From NCBI RefSeq assembly GCF_028993555.1, contig NZ_CP118611.1, positions 310,001-374,000 on the forward strand: a stretch of DNA of 64,000 bases. Reading direction: 5' to 3'. This document shows, in pieces, positions 16,737-25,958 of the stretch. The notes beneath the pieces were generated by a model. The model worked only from the letters and a program-made list of their open reading frames with translations, was not told where the DNA came from and did no database searches. Each line of letters starts with the position of its first letter. Position 1 is the first letter of the stretch. The DNA is from Ensifer adhaerens. Lineage in GTDB: Bacteria; Pseudomonadota; Alphaproteobacteria; Rhizobiales; Rhizobiaceae. The position numbers and the translations under genes are program-made.

Positions 16737-17129
16737 ATGATGCCGATGACGAACAGCAACGTCGGAATGTCGAAATCTTTTCGCGATGAGATCGCAAATG
16801 CGGACCCGCGGGTTGGACAAACCCTCGTGTCGGAGACTGAGTTCGTGCGTGTCTGGCACATCAACCTTGCACCCGGCGAACGCCTTGGCTTTCATCGGCA
16901 CGAGCTGGATTATTGCTGGATTGCGCTAACGGCAGGCCGGTCCCTGTCCATGTTCGCGGACGGCAACACGGTCGTTACCGAGTATAACGCCGGCGACTGC
17001 AAAGTCTTCGCCTTTGCCGCGGACGAGACGATGGTTCACGATCTGACGAACATCGGCGCGACGCACCTGGCCTTCACCACGATCGAATTCAAGGGCTCGC
17101 TTGCGCGGGAGCACGATAAGCAGGTTTGA
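16737..17129 (+). CDS. Small cupin-fold protein
   Basis: This protein of 130 residues looks like a single cupin barrel. The segment PGERLGFHRHELDYCW has the histidine pattern of the first cupin motif, and a glycine-plus-aromatic turn follows before the second motif. It lies 13 bases after the third SDR gene and ends the cluster. Single-domain cupins near sugar genes are often isomerases, mutarotase-like proteins or binding proteins; no specific activity can be assigned. A second ATG at 16746 is a plausible alternative start. Confidence 0.65.
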   Translation: MMPMTNSNVGMSKSFRDEIANADPRVGQTLVSETEFVRVWHINLAPGERLGFHRHELDYCWIALTAGRSLSMFADGNTVVTEYNAGDCKVFAFAADETMVHDLTNIGATHLAFTTIEFKGSLAREHDKQV

Positions 17130-17261
17130 GGCGATCTGGTCCGAAGCAAGATCAGGAGCCAGATGTCTATCGTCGTATCACTTTGGCTTGCAAATACGCG
17201 GCCTTGAACGGGTCGAATGGATGCCAGACCCGCGGCTGGCTCCACTTACAACCCGCGCTCC

Positions 17262-18326
17262 CTATCCATTTTTCACGAAGAGCCTGCTCCTCGGTGCGGC
17301 GACGGACGCGCGCTCCACCAGGCGAACGCCAAGGTTGACCCGGCGCACATTGATTTCTGGATCGTTGATCCGTTCCAGCAACATTTGGATGCCGGCGCGG
17401 CCGAGCTCGGAACGGTCGATCCGCATCGTCGTCAGGGGCGGGCGGCTGTGTTGGGCGATCGCGATATCATCGACGCCGATGACCGAATAGTCGTCTGGAA
17501 CAGAGTGGCCGCGCCCTTCAAGGGCCTGCATCACATTGATCGCGATCAGATCCGTGCTGCAAAAAAACGCTGTCGTGTCCGTGAAGCGGCCCTGCTGCAG
17601 CGCCTCCCGTATCGCCGGCGTCGTGTCGGGCTCCTGCAGGCCAAATGCTGCGAGATCGAAGAGGTGCCGGTTTTCGTCGAATCCGATGCCGGCTTCGTCC
17701 AGCGCGACGCGGAAGCCCTCGAGGCGGCGGCGAAGCGACAGGCGGTGGGGAATGGTCACGTGCACGATCTCGCGGTGACCGGCCGCAAGCAGCCGTTGTG
17801 CGGCAAGCCAACCGGCAGACCAGTTGTCGGGCAGCGCGCAGGAAAGCCGCATCGTGCGGTCCATGCCGTTGATGATGACGGCCGGGATACCGCTGTCGAC
17901 GATCCGGTCGATCATGGCGGGATGGTCCATGCCGAGCAGGACGAGGGCGCCCGGTCGGATGTCGCGCAGGATGTCGGTGATTTCCCCGATTGCGATCTCC
18001 GCATCGAGGGAGACGAGCCTGACATCGATCCTCAGCGAACTTGTACTGGCCTCCGACAGGACGCCCTGGATGACGTCTTCGTAGAAGGCCGAACTCGCAT
18101 AGAACTGTGCCGGCATCACCAGCACCGTGCTCTCGACGCCCGCGCGGATCAGCGAGCGGGCGGCCCGAACCTGGTAGCCCAGCCGCTCCGCGTGGTCGAG
18201 AATCTTGCGCCGGCTTTCGTCGCCGACGCCGCCGCGATTATTGAGCACCTTCGATACGGATGCGACCGAAACGCCCGCGGCGTCGGCGATATCCTTGAGT
18301 GTCGGGGCGTTCGATTCGTCATCCAT
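17262..18326 (-). CDS. LacI-family transcriptional regulator
   Basis: This LacI/GalR-type repressor of 354 residues has its DNA-binding domain at residues 8-60: PTLKDIADAAGVSVASVSKVL is the helix-turn-helix, and the hinge follows. A sugar-binding type effector domain fills the rest. The gene lies 67 bases downstream of the GH88 gene on the same strand, so it is probably cotranscribed with it. It most likely controls the divergent GH88 and uronate-transport operons and responds to an unsaturated uronate or oligosaccharide. It faces the SDR/ribose-type cluster tail to tail, so control of that cluster is less likely. Confidence 0.87.
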   Translation of the reverse strand: MDDESNAPTLKDIADAAGVSVASVSKVLNNRGGVGDESRRKILDHAERLGYQVRAARSLIRAGVESTVLVMPAQFYASSAFYEDVIQGVLSEASTSSLRIDVRLVSLDAEIAIGEITDILRDIRPGALVLLGMDHPAMIDRIVDSGIPAVIINGMDRTMRLSCALPDNWSAGWLAAQRLLAAGHREIVHVTIPHRLSLRRRLEGFRVALDEAGIGFDENRHLFDLAAFGLQEPDTTPAIREALQQGRFTDTTAFFCSTDLIAINVMQALEGRGHSVPDDYSVIGVDDIAIAQHSRPPLTTMRIDRSELGRAGIQMLLERINDPEINVRRVNLGVRLVERASVAAPRSRLFVKNG

Positions 18327-18393
18327 ATCGACGAGGGTCCTATCCGGCCGGAGTGGGCGAGATTGATCGCGGCTGCATGATCATGATCGTCCA

Positions 18394-19584
18394 CTACCAG
18401 AAGAAGCGCGTGTGCCCAAGCGAGCGCATCAGTGCCTCCATGAAATAATAATCGCCATAGGGCAGCATGGCGTCGGAATAGCCGGCGCTGGCATGGGCCG
18501 CCCCATGGGCGAGCAGGCCTTCGGCCTTCGGGTCAACGGTCAGGTCGCAACTGTTGAGCAGGCCGCCGATCAGGCGATCGCCGAACGCATACCAGCGCGT
18601 GGCCTCCTCAGGTTCGCAAAGTCCGGCGAGGATGAAGACCCCGGCGGCCATGATGGCGCCGGCGGAGCTGTCGCGCGGTGCGGTCTTGGCGTCAGGCACG
18701 GAATAGTCCCAGACGGGAACGTCGTCGTCACCCATCAGCGCTTCCGCCTTCGCCGCCAAGCGCCGAGCAGCATCGAGGAAGGCCGGGTTCCCGGTCGTCG
18801 CTGCACATTGCGCATAGCCGTGGATCAGCCAGGCCTGGCCGCGCGACCAGCAGGAATCGTCCGCATAACCCTGGTGGGTCTCGCCGCGCAGCGGCTTGCC
18901 GCTCGCCGGGTCGAACAGAAACGTATGGAAGCTCGTATCGTCGGCGCGAACGAGGTGTTTCAGGGTTGTTGCGGCGTGGCCGTTGGCGGCTTCGGCAAAA
19001 TCGTAGCGACCGGTCTCGCGATGCGCCCAATGCAACAGCGCGAGGTTTTGCATGGTATCGACGATGACGCGCCCATTGACGAATTCGGAGCGAATGCCGC
19101 CGTGGATCGAGCGGGCATTCCAGGCCTGAATGTATTGTCCGTCCGGCCGGTACCGCTCGAGCAGCCCGCCTGCTGCCTCAAGAGCGAGATCGCGTGCCTC
19201 CTGGTCGCCCGTCAGCAGCCATTCGGCCACGCAGCTCAGCGAAAACTGGAAGCCGAGATCGTGGTCTTGGGCATCGCGAAGGCGCAAGATGTCACGAAAC
19301 ACGGAACGGCGCGCGCGGGCGGCGTTCAGGAAGCGAGCGTCGCCGGTCAGTTGCAGCGCGAGCCAGAGTTGGCCGGCCTGAAAGCTCACGACCCAGTCAT
19401 AAGGCCCGCAGAAGCTCCACGTCTGATCCGGCAGTCCGATCTTCGGATTGCGCAGCCCGATGATCGGCATGGTCTGGAGCAGCTTGGCAGTGCAGCGCTC
19501 CAGAGCCTGCTGGTGACGCTCGCGATTGGGGCGTTGGCCGACCATCTCGACCGCACTGAAATAGCTGTTTCGTTCTATGCGCAT
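18394..19584 (-). CDS. GH88 unsaturated glucuronyl hydrolase
   Basis: This cytoplasmic hydrolase of 396 residues removes the 4,5-unsaturated uronic acid from the end of oligosaccharides produced by polysaccharide lyases. The two family aspartates are visible as D109 (HDLGFQ) and D176 (VDTMQN). The core HQGYADDSCWSRGQAW and the late SSAGAIMAAG segment are also typical. There is no signal peptide, in agreement with action after import. GAGG lies nine bases before the ATG. The gene diverges from a full oligosaccharide importer and has KduI and KduD genes in the same neighbourhood, which strongly supports the role. The polymer could be pectic, glycosaminoglycan-like or a plant or algal glucuronan. 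Confidence 0.9.
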   Translation of the reverse strand: MRIERNSYFSAVEMVGQRPNRERHQQALERCTAKLLQTMPIIGLRNPKIGLPDQTWSFCGPYDWVVSFQAGQLWLALQLTGDARFLNAARARRSVFRDILRLRDAQDHDLGFQFSLSCVAEWLLTGDQEARDLALEAAGGLLERYRPDGQYIQAWNARSIHGGIRSEFVNGRVIVDTMQNLALLHWAHRETGRYDFAEAANGHAATTLKHLVRADDTSFHTFLFDPASGKPLRGETHQGYADDSCWSRGQAWLIHGYAQCAATTGNPAFLDAARRLAAKAEALMGDDDVPVWDYSVPDAKTAPRDSSAGAIMAAGVFILAGLCEPEEATRWYAFGDRLIGGLLNSCDLTVDPKAEGLLAHGAAHASAGYSDAMLPYGDYYFMEALMRSLGHTRFFW

Positions 19585-19632
19585 TGATAAGCCTCACGTT
19601 GGTTTCGTGAAGTTTTCGCATAGTTACGATAA

Positions 19633-19649
19633 TTTCGTCAACTACGAAA
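19633..19649. promoter_or_regulatory. Inverted repeat in the GH88/transporter divergent promoter
   Basis: TTTCGT (19633-19638) and ACGAAA (19644-19649) flank five bases. Further TTTCG and ACGA copies lie within 40 bases on the left. The site sits between the two divergent operons and is a candidate operator for the LacI-type regulator encoded at 17262. Confidence 0.45.
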
Positions 19650-19709
19650 CTTTTTGTTGACGAGAAAAATTTCTGACGGTAGGTGTTGGATGCTCGGGAG
19701 GAGCCGGGC

Positions 19710-20654
19710 ATGGTTGGAGAAAGTACAATGTCCACACTGGGGACAACGGAGAGGCCGGCTGCGGGTGGCCGATTCAAATTCGGAGACAGTCTAGCCGGTT
19801 ACGGCTTTCTGGCTCCGTGGCTTGTCGGCTTCTTTCTGCTGACGCTCGGCCCCGCGATTGCCTCGTTCTATTTGTCCCTGACCGACTACAGCGGTCTCGG
19901 CGCCGCCAACTGGGTTGGTGCGGAAAACTATGTGCGCATCGCCACCGACGATCCGCGCTTCTGGACAGCAATGAACGTGACCTTCACCTTCGTGCTGCTG
20001 TCCGTTCCTCTGAAGCTCATCTTTGCGCTCGCCGTGGCAGTGGCGCTGAACAGGGGGCTTGAGGGCCTTTCGTTCTTCCGTGCGATCTTTTACCTGCCGT
20101 CGCTGGTCGGCGGCAGCGTTGCCGTGGCGGTGCTGTGGCGGCAGGTGTTTGCCGGCGACGGCCTGCTCAATCAGGCGCTCAACATGCTTTTCGGCTTCGA
20201 GGGGCCAAGCTGGATCTCTAACCCTTCGACGTCGCTCTACACGCTCGTTCTTCTGGCGGTATGGCAGTTCGGTTCGTCGATGATCATCTTCCTCGCCGGC
20301 CTCAGGCAGATCCCGCAGGACATGTACGAGGCGGCCAGCATCGATGGCGCGGGCAAGGCGCGGCAGTTCTTCAAGATCACCCTGCCATTGCTGACGCCGG
20401 TCATCTTCTTCAATGCCGTGATCCTGACGATCGATGCCTTCAAGGCCTTCACATCGGCCTTTGTCATCAGCGACGGAACCGGCGGTCCGATCGATTCCAC
20501 GCTCTTCTACACGCTCTACCTCTACCAGGAGGCCTTCACCAACTTCCGCTTCGGCTATGCCTCGGCGCTGGCCTGGGTCCTGGTGCTCATCATCGCCTTC
20601 TTCACCGCCATGTCATTCCTGACGGCCAGGTACTGGGTACACTACGATGACTGA
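19710..20654 (+). CDS. Oligosaccharide ABC transporter, permease (MalF/UgpA type)
   Basis: This inner-membrane permease of 314 residues has six expected helices and the coupling segment EAASIDGAGKARQFFKITLP (the EAA loop) at about residues 208-227. I chose the ATG at 19710 because GGGAGGAG lies six bases upstream; the ATG at 19728, also preceded by GGAGA, is nearly as good. The C-terminus overlaps the next permease gene by eight bases. It forms the membrane channel together with that protein and imports uronate-containing oligosaccharides in this context. Confidence 0.88.
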   Translation: MVGESTMSTLGTTERPAAGGRFKFGDSLAGYGFLAPWLVGFFLLTLGPAIASFYLSLTDYSGLGAANWVGAENYVRIATDDPRFWTAMNVTFTFVLLSVPLKLIFALAVAVALNRGLEGLSFFRAIFYLPSLVGGSVAVAVLWRQVFAGDGLLNQALNMLFGFEGPSWISNPSTSLYTLVLLAVWQFGSSMIIFLAGLRQIPQDMYEAASIDGAGKARQFFKITLPLLTPVIFFNAVILTIDAFKAFTSAFVISDGTGGPIDSTLFYTLYLYQEAFTNFRFGYASALAWVLVLIIAFFTAMSFLTARYWVHYDD

Positions 20655-21540
20655 TGCAACTCTTTCGACGACCACCATTGCACCCCGCGCCGACGCCGCC
20701 GAGCCCAGCGTGTCGCCGTGGAAGCGCGCTCTGCTTTACGCGCTGCTGGTCGCGGTCAGCTTCCTGATGCTCTACCCGCTGCTCTGGATGGTCGCGAGTT
20801 CCTTCAAGCCGGACAGCGAGATCTTCACCTCGACAGGGCTGATCCCGGCGGAGCCCACGGTCGATGCCTATCGTCGCGGCTGGGGTGGACTCAGCGTCAG
20901 CTTCGGGTGGATGTTCTTCAATTCGCTGGTGATTTCGCTGCTGGTGGTCGTCGGCAATCTCTTTTCCTGCTCGATGGCGGCCTATGCCTTCACGCGCCTG
21001 CGCTTCAAGGGACGCTCCTTCTGGTTCACGCTCATGCTCGGCACCTTGATGATGCCGCAACATGCCGTGCTGATCCCGCAATATGTCCTGTTTCTCAAGC
21101 TTGGCTGGGTGAACTCCATCCTGCCGCTGGTGGTGCCGAAGTTCCTGGCAATCGACGCCTTCTTCATCTTCCTGATGGTGCAGTTCTTCCGGGGTATCCC
21201 GCGCGAACTCGACGAGGCGGCGATCATGGACGGATGCGGGCCGCTGCGGATCTTCCTGAAGGTGATCCTGCCACTCTCCACGCCGGTGCTCGCGACGGCG
21301 GCGGTCTTCTCGTTCATCTGGACCTGGGACGATTTCTTCGCGCCGCTGATCTACCTGAACGACATCGAGAAATACACCGCACAGCTCGGCCTGCGCACCT
21401 TCGTGGACTCCACGGGGACATCCGATTGGGGTTCGCTTTTCGCCATGTCGACGCTGACGGTGCTTCCAATCTTCATACTCTTCATCCTGTTCCAGCGACT
21501 GCTGATCGAAGGCATCGCGACAACCGGCATGAAACGCTGA
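20647..21540 (+). CDS. Oligosaccharide ABC transporter, permease (MalG type)
   Basis: This is the second permease of the importer, 297 residues. The N-terminal tail of about 25 residues is cytoplasmic and rich in alanine and threonine. Six helices follow, and the EAA loop (ELDEAAIMDGCGPLRIFLKV) lies at about residues 195-214. It overlaps the upstream permease gene by eight bases and is followed 32 bases later by the ATPase gene. It works as a heterodimer with the MalF-type subunit. Confidence 0.88.
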   Translation: MTDATLSTTTIAPRADAAEPSVSPWKRALLYALLVAVSFLMLYPLLWMVASSFKPDSEIFTSTGLIPAEPTVDAYRRGWGGLSVSFGWMFFNSLVISLLVVVGNLFSCSMAAYAFTRLRFKGRSFWFTLMLGTLMMPQHAVLIPQYVLFLKLGWVNSILPLVVPKFLAIDAFFIFLMVQFFRGIPRELDEAAIMDGCGPLRIFLKVILPLSTPVLATAAVFSFIWTWDDFFAPLIYLNDIEKYTAQLGLRTFVDSTGTSDWGSLFAMSTLTVLPIFILFILFQRLLIEGIATTGMKR

Positions 21541-21572
21541 CACACGGAAATTGAGAGATAGGGACGAAAACG

Positions 21573-22655
21573 ATGACGACGCTGGCTTTGAACAAGGTCA
21601 AGAAGAGCTTTGGCAATCTCGACATCATCCGCGGCGTCGACCTGGCGATCGGTTCGGGAGAGTTCGTGGTGTTCGTCGGACCATCCGGCTGCGGCAAGTC
21701 GACCCTCTTGCGCATGATCGCGGGGCTGGAGCCGATCAGCGGCGGCGAACTTTCGATCGGCGGCGAGCGCATGAACGAAAAGGCGGCGAGCGAGCGCGGC
21801 ATCGCCATGGTCTTCCAGTCCTATGCGCTCTACCCGCACATGAGCGTCTACAAGAACATGTCCTTCGGCCTCGAAACGGCAAAGATGCCGAAGCCGGAGA
21901 TTGACAAGCGCGTGCGCAAGGCGGCCGACATCCTGCAGATCACCCATCTGCTCGACCGCAAGCCGAAGCAGCTATCGGGCGGCCAGCGGCAGCGCGTCGC
22001 GATCGGCCGGGCGATCGTGCGCGACCCCAAGATCTTCCTGTTCGACGAGCCGCTTTCCAACCTCGACGCGGAGCTGAGGGTCCAGACGCGCGTCGAGATC
22101 GCCAAGCTGCACAGGGACATCGGAGCGACGATGATCTACGTCACCCATGACCAGGTCGAGGCGATGACACTTGCCGACCGCATCGTCGTGTTGCGCGCCG
22201 GTGTGATCGAGCAGCACGGCACGCCGCTCGAGATCTACAACCGGCCCGCCAACCGGTTCGTCGCCGGCTTTATCGGCTCGCCAAAGATGAACTTCCTCGA
22301 TGTCGCCGCTGGCGATGTCCGCGATGGTGGCGTTTCGGTCCACATTGCCGGCAGGCAAACGCTACTGCCGACCGAGGAGCGTGTTGCGGCCGGCTCAAAG
22401 GTGAGCCTCGGTCTGCGGCCCGAACACATTGGCATCGACGGGGCAGGCGGGCTCGAACTCGGCGCGCTGACGGTCGTGCATGTCGAGCATCTCGGCGGCC
22501 AGACCATCGTCTACGGCCGGCTGGTCGACGGGCAGTCGCTGACGGTCGCTCTCGATGGGCAACGCGCGATCAATGCCGGCGCCGCACTCACGGTGAGCAT
22601 TGCCGCTGAAAACTGCCACCTGTTCGACGAGGCCGGCGATCGCATCGGCCGATAA
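21573..22655 (+). CDS. Oligosaccharide ABC transporter, ATPase (UgpC/MsmX type)
   Basis: This ATPase of 360 residues has Walker [10 protein letters not shown] at about residue 37, Q-loop, signature LSGGQRQR, Walker [13 protein letters not shown] and switch [19 protein letters not shown] domain at the C-terminus (from about residue 235) places it in the carbohydrate-uptake group with UgpC and MalK. It energises the two permeases just upstream. Such ATPases sometimes serve several importers in one cell. Confidence 0.9.
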   Translation: MTTLALNKVKKSFGNLDIIRGVDLAIGSGEFVVFVGPSGCGKSTLLRMIAGLEPISGGELSIGGERMNEKAASERGIAMVFQSYALYPHMSVYKNMSFGLETAKMPKPEIDKRVRKAADILQITHLLDRKPKQLSGGQRQRVAIGRAIVRDPKIFLFDEPLSNLDAELRVQTRVEIAKLHRDIGATMIYVTHDQVEAMTLADRIVVLRAGVIEQHGTPLEIYNRPANRFVAGFIGSPKMNFLDVAAGDVRDGGVSVHIAGRQTLLPTEERVAAGSKVSLGLRPEHIGIDGAGGLELGALTVVHVEHLGGQTIVYGRLVDGQSLTVALDGQRAINAGAALTVSIAAENCHLFDEAGDRIGR

Positions 22656-22698
22656 TCTCGAAACGGGATCTCAAAACACAATCCTGGAGGAGGAGAAC

Positions 22699-23982
22699 AT
22701 GATCAACAGACGCCATTTCTTGCGGAACGCCGCCCTGTTCGGGGCCGGCGCCACGATCGCGACGATGCCGGCATTCCGCGCCTTTGCGGAGGAATCCATG
22801 CGCCTCTACTGGTGGGGCACACCCAGTCGCGCCGAGCGCACGCTGGGTGCAGCCAAGCTGTTTGAAGCCGCGCACTCGGGCGTGAAGATCGTCGGCGAGG
22901 TGGGGGGCAGCGACTATTGGGCCAAGCTGACGACGATGATTGCCGGCGGCAATGCGCCTGATATCTTCCAGCTTGAGCCGAGCCGCTTTGCCGACTACAG
23001 CCGCCGGGCCACCAACCTGCCGCTCAGCGACTATCTCGGCAAGGTGATCCGCACCGAAAAGCTGGTGCCGGGCGTGCTTGATCTTGGAACTGTCGACGGC
23101 AAGGTCACGGGCATGCCGCTGTCGCTGAACGCCTTCGCGATGATCTACGACGCGGATGCGGTGGCGAAAGCCGGGCTCGCACCACCTTCGGCAAAAACCA
23201 CCTGGGATGACTTTGCCAAGCTCTCTATCGACCTCACCAAGGCGATGGGCAAAAAGAACGTCTGGGCGGTCGGAAACGCGTCGCGCTACATCTTTGCCTT
23301 CGAGGCGTTTCTGCATCAGCGTGGCAAGAAGCTCTACACAGAGGCGGGAAAGCTCGGCTACGAGGCAAGCGACGCCGCTGATTGGTTCGGCTACTGGGAA
23401 AGCCTCACCAAGAACGGCGGCTGCGTGCCGGCCGAAATCCAGGCGCTCGACAAGGTTCTGGTCGACAGCAACCCGTTGGCGACCGGCAATGCGGTCATGG
23501 CCATTGCGTTTTCCAACCAGCTGCCGGCCTTCCAGAAGATCTCCAAGAGCACGCTCGACATCACCTCGCTGCCGGTCAGCACTGCCGGCGGTCCCTCCGG
23601 TCTCTTCTATCGACCTGGCCTGCATTGGTCGATCGCGAGCACCGCGAAGAACCCGGAACTTGCGGCGCAGTTCATCGATTTCTTCGTCAACGATCTGGAG
23701 GCCGGCAAGATCCTTCAGGTCGAGCGGGGCGTGCCCGTGAACACCGTTGTTCAGGCGGCCGTTCTCCCGTCGATTGACGCAACAGCGAAGAAGACCGTCG
23801 ACTATGTCAACAGCATCGCAGACCGCGTTGGCACCTACCCACCGGCCGTACCGCTCGGTGCCGGTGAGCTTGACGAGCGTGTTTTCCGGCCACTCGCCGA
23901 CAAGGTGGCGTTCGGCCAGTTGTCGCCGACCGATGCGGGTAGCGAGCTCATCTCGGCGGCCGACCGCATCCTCAAGGCCTGA
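22699..23982 (+). CDS. Oligosaccharide ABC transporter, Tat-exported binding protein
   Basis: This extracellular solute-binding protein (family 1) has 427 residues. Its leader has a twin-arginine motif, NRRHFLRNA, followed by a hydrophobic stretch and likely cleavage after FRAFA, so it is exported folded by the Tat route. The ATG at 22699 is preceded by GGAGGAGGAG. Its aromatic-rich sequence (YWWGTPSRAE near the mature N-terminus) suits carbohydrate stacking. It is expected to bind unsaturated uronate oligosaccharides for GH88. A stem-loop follows the stop codon. Confidence 0.87.
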   Translation: MINRRHFLRNAALFGAGATIATMPAFRAFAEESMRLYWWGTPSRAERTLGAAKLFEAAHSGVKIVGEVGGSDYWAKLTTMIAGGNAPDIFQLEPSRFADYSRRATNLPLSDYLGKVIRTEKLVPGVLDLGTVDGKVTGMPLSLNAFAMIYDADAVAKAGLAPPSAKTTWDDFAKLSIDLTKAMGKKNVWAVGNASRYIFAFEAFLHQRGKKLYTEAGKLGYEASDAADWFGYWESLTKNGGCVPAEIQALDKVLVDSNPLATGNAVMAIAFSNQLPAFQKISKSTLDITSLPVSTAGGPSGLFYRPGLHWSIASTAKNPELAAQFIDFFVNDLEAGKILQVERGVPVNTVVQAAVLPSIDATAKKTVDYVNSIADRVGTYPPAVPLGAGELDERVFRPLADKVAFGQLSPTDAGSELISAADRILKA

Positions 23983-24006
23983 GCATCGGCTCCGATTTGC
24001 CAAGCT

Positions 24007-24028
24007 GCGCGGGGGCACCTTTCCGCGC
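24007..24028 (+). other. Intercistronic stem-loop after the binding-protein gene
   Basis: GCGCGG (24007-24012) pairs with CCGCGC (24023-24028) around ten bases. It starts 25 bases after the stop codon, parallel to the stem-loops after the other binding-protein genes in the window. Confidence 0.45.
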
Positions 24029-24055
24029 GGCGATGTCTGAACGAAAGCCTTTTTT

Positions 24056-25921
24056 ATGACCGACATGATCTTCGCTGAAACCCTGTTCAAGCCCTGGGCA
24101 GGCAATCCGCTTAAAAGCCGCGCCGATGTGGAGGCCGCGCTCAGGGCGCTGGTCGAGCCGGTGGAAAAGTATCGGTCTCCGGGCGGCGCACGTATCCGCC
24201 TGGATGCCCATGCCGCGCATTTCGACCAGGAATCCGCCGACATGGAGGGCTATTCCCGACTGCTCTGGGGGCTGGCGCCGGCTCAGGTCGGCGGTGCGAC
24301 ATGGATCGACTGGGCGCCGATCGCCCGCGGCCTCGCCAATGGCTGCGATCCGGCCCATGCGGAATATTGGGGCGACTGCTTCGATCGCAGCCAGCGTCTG
24401 GTGGAGCTGGCGGCCATCGGCTTCGCACTGAGGCTCGTGCCGGGCAAACTCTGGGCGCCCCTGTCCGAGGCTCAGCGGCAAAATGTAGCTACCTATCTGC
24501 GGAAAGGTCATGCCTGCGAGTACAGCGACAACAACTGGAAGTTCTTCCGGCTGCTGGTCAGCATGGGGTTGCGCCATGTCGGCGTCGACTGCGACCGTCG
24601 GCTTGACGAACAGTACCGGCGCGAGCTTGACGGGTTCTACCTCGGCGACGGCTGGTATCACGATGGCGATACGCGCCGGGCCGATCACTACATTCCCTTT
24701 GCCTTCCACTTCTATGGTCTGATTCTGGCCGCCCTCGATGGTGCCGACTGGACGAACAGATATCGGGAGCGTGCCCGTTTGATCGCCGGCGACATGGCGA
24801 GATGGTTTGCCGATGACGGGCCGGCGCTCTGCTTCGGCCGCTCGATGACCTATCGCTTTGCCATCGCCGGTCTCTTCGGCGCCATGGCCCTCGTCGACGA
24901 AGACACGATCCCCTTCGCCGAGCAGAAGGGATATTTCCTGCGTAATCTGCGCTGGTGGGCAAGGCAGCCTTTTGCCGCGCGCGACGGCGTGATGCCCGTC
25001 GGCTATGCCTATCCCAACCTGATCATGTCGGAACCCTACAATTCCGCGCAGTCGCCCTATTGGGCGCTGAAGGCCTTCCTTCCGCTCATGCTGCCGGAGG
25101 ATCATCCGTTCTGGGCGAGCGAGGAGGCTATCTGCCCCGAGCGACCGGCTGTCTCCGCCCAACGGCACATTGGCTTCCTGATCGCCAATCCGTCGGGGGA
25201 TGCGATTGCGCTCTCCTGTGGTCAGCACACGAGCGCCGAGAACACCTTCATCCGTTTCGCGCCCGAGAAATACGCGAAGTTCGCCTATTCGGCGCGCTAC
25301 GGCTTCAGCGTCGAGAACGACCTCTGGCGGTTCGACAATTCCGTGCTCGAATCGATGATTGGCTTCAGCGACGACGGCGTGCATTTCCGGGTGCGCGAAA
25401 CCAACGAGGTGGCGCTCATCGCAGACAACGTTCTCTATGCGCGCTGGCGGCCCTTCGCCGATGTCACCGTGGAGAGCTGGCTCTACTGGGATGGCGATTT
25501 TCACGTCCGGCTCCACCGCATCGATACGCCGCGGCCGCTTTCCACCATCGAAGGTGGCTTTGCGATCGGACGCGAGGCAGGCGAAGTCCGTGAGCAAGAC
25601 GTCGGCCGCGCCGTCGTCACCACTGGGACGGATCTGTCGGCGGTCCTCGACATCGGCTCGACCGTTGCGCGCCAGGGGCGGTGCCACATCGCGGCGCCGA
25701 ACACCAATCTGGTTTCTGCAAAGACCGTGGTTCCTCAACTGCTCGGCACTGTTCCGGCCGGCGTCAGCAATCTGGCGGTGGCAGTTCTCGCGCAGGCCGG
25801 CCCGACAGAGGGCGAAAGGAAACTTGCCCACCTGCCCGCAGCGCCGGACGTCGAATCGCTCCAACGGCTGCTGTCCAAGCAGGGGACTTCCGTAACCCTG
25901 ATGCGCGGCGTGCCGCTCTGA
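24056..25921 (+). CDS. DUF2264-domain protein, probable uronate-acting glycosidase
   Basis: This 621-residue protein has no signal peptide. Its first two thirds look like an (alpha/alpha) toroid rich in aromatic and acidic residues, with segments such as SDNNWKFFRLLVSMG and GDGWYHDGDTRRADHY. I recognise the DUF2264 family, which from memory has been linked to glycoside hydrolase family GH154 with beta-glucuronidase activity; I could not check this. Its position between a uronate importer and kduI suggests that it removes uronic acids from imported oligosaccharides alongside GH88. The alternative is a lyase-like toroid enzyme. The ribosome binding site is weak (GAAAG). Confidence 0.75.
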   Translation: MTDMIFAETLFKPWAGNPLKSRADVEAALRALVEPVEKYRSPGGARIRLDAHAAHFDQESADMEGYSRLLWGLAPAQVGGATWIDWAPIARGLANGCDPAHAEYWGDCFDRSQRLVELAAIGFALRLVPGKLWAPLSEAQRQNVATYLRKGHACEYSDNNWKFFRLLVSMGLRHVGVDCDRRLDEQYRRELDGFYLGDGWYHDGDTRRADHYIPFAFHFYGLILAALDGADWTNRYRERARLIAGDMARWFADDGPALCFGRSMTYRFAIAGLFGAMALVDEDTIPFAEQKGYFLRNLRWWARQPFAARDGVMPVGYAYPNLIMSEPYNSAQSPYWALKAFLPLMLPEDHPFWASEEAICPERPAVSAQRHIGFLIANPSGDAIALSCGQHTSAENTFIRFAPEKYAKFAYSARYGFSVENDLWRFDNSVLESMIGFSDDGVHFRVRETNEVALIADNVLYARWRPFADVTVESWLYWDGDFHVRLHRIDTPRPLSTIEGGFAIGREAGEVREQDVGRAVVTTGTDLSAVLDIGSTVARQGRCHIAAPNTNLVSAKTVVPQLLGTVPAGVSNLAVAVLAQAGPTEGERKLAHLPAAPDVESLQRLLSKQGTSVTLMRGVPL

Positions 25922-25958
25922 CCTGAACCGATCCTCCGCAACGACAGAAAGACCCGCC

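Noticed and set aside
17134..17164. ATCTGG and CCAGAT as a terminator between the cupin and lacI genes
   Set aside because: The arms are only six bases with a 19-base loop and no T-run.
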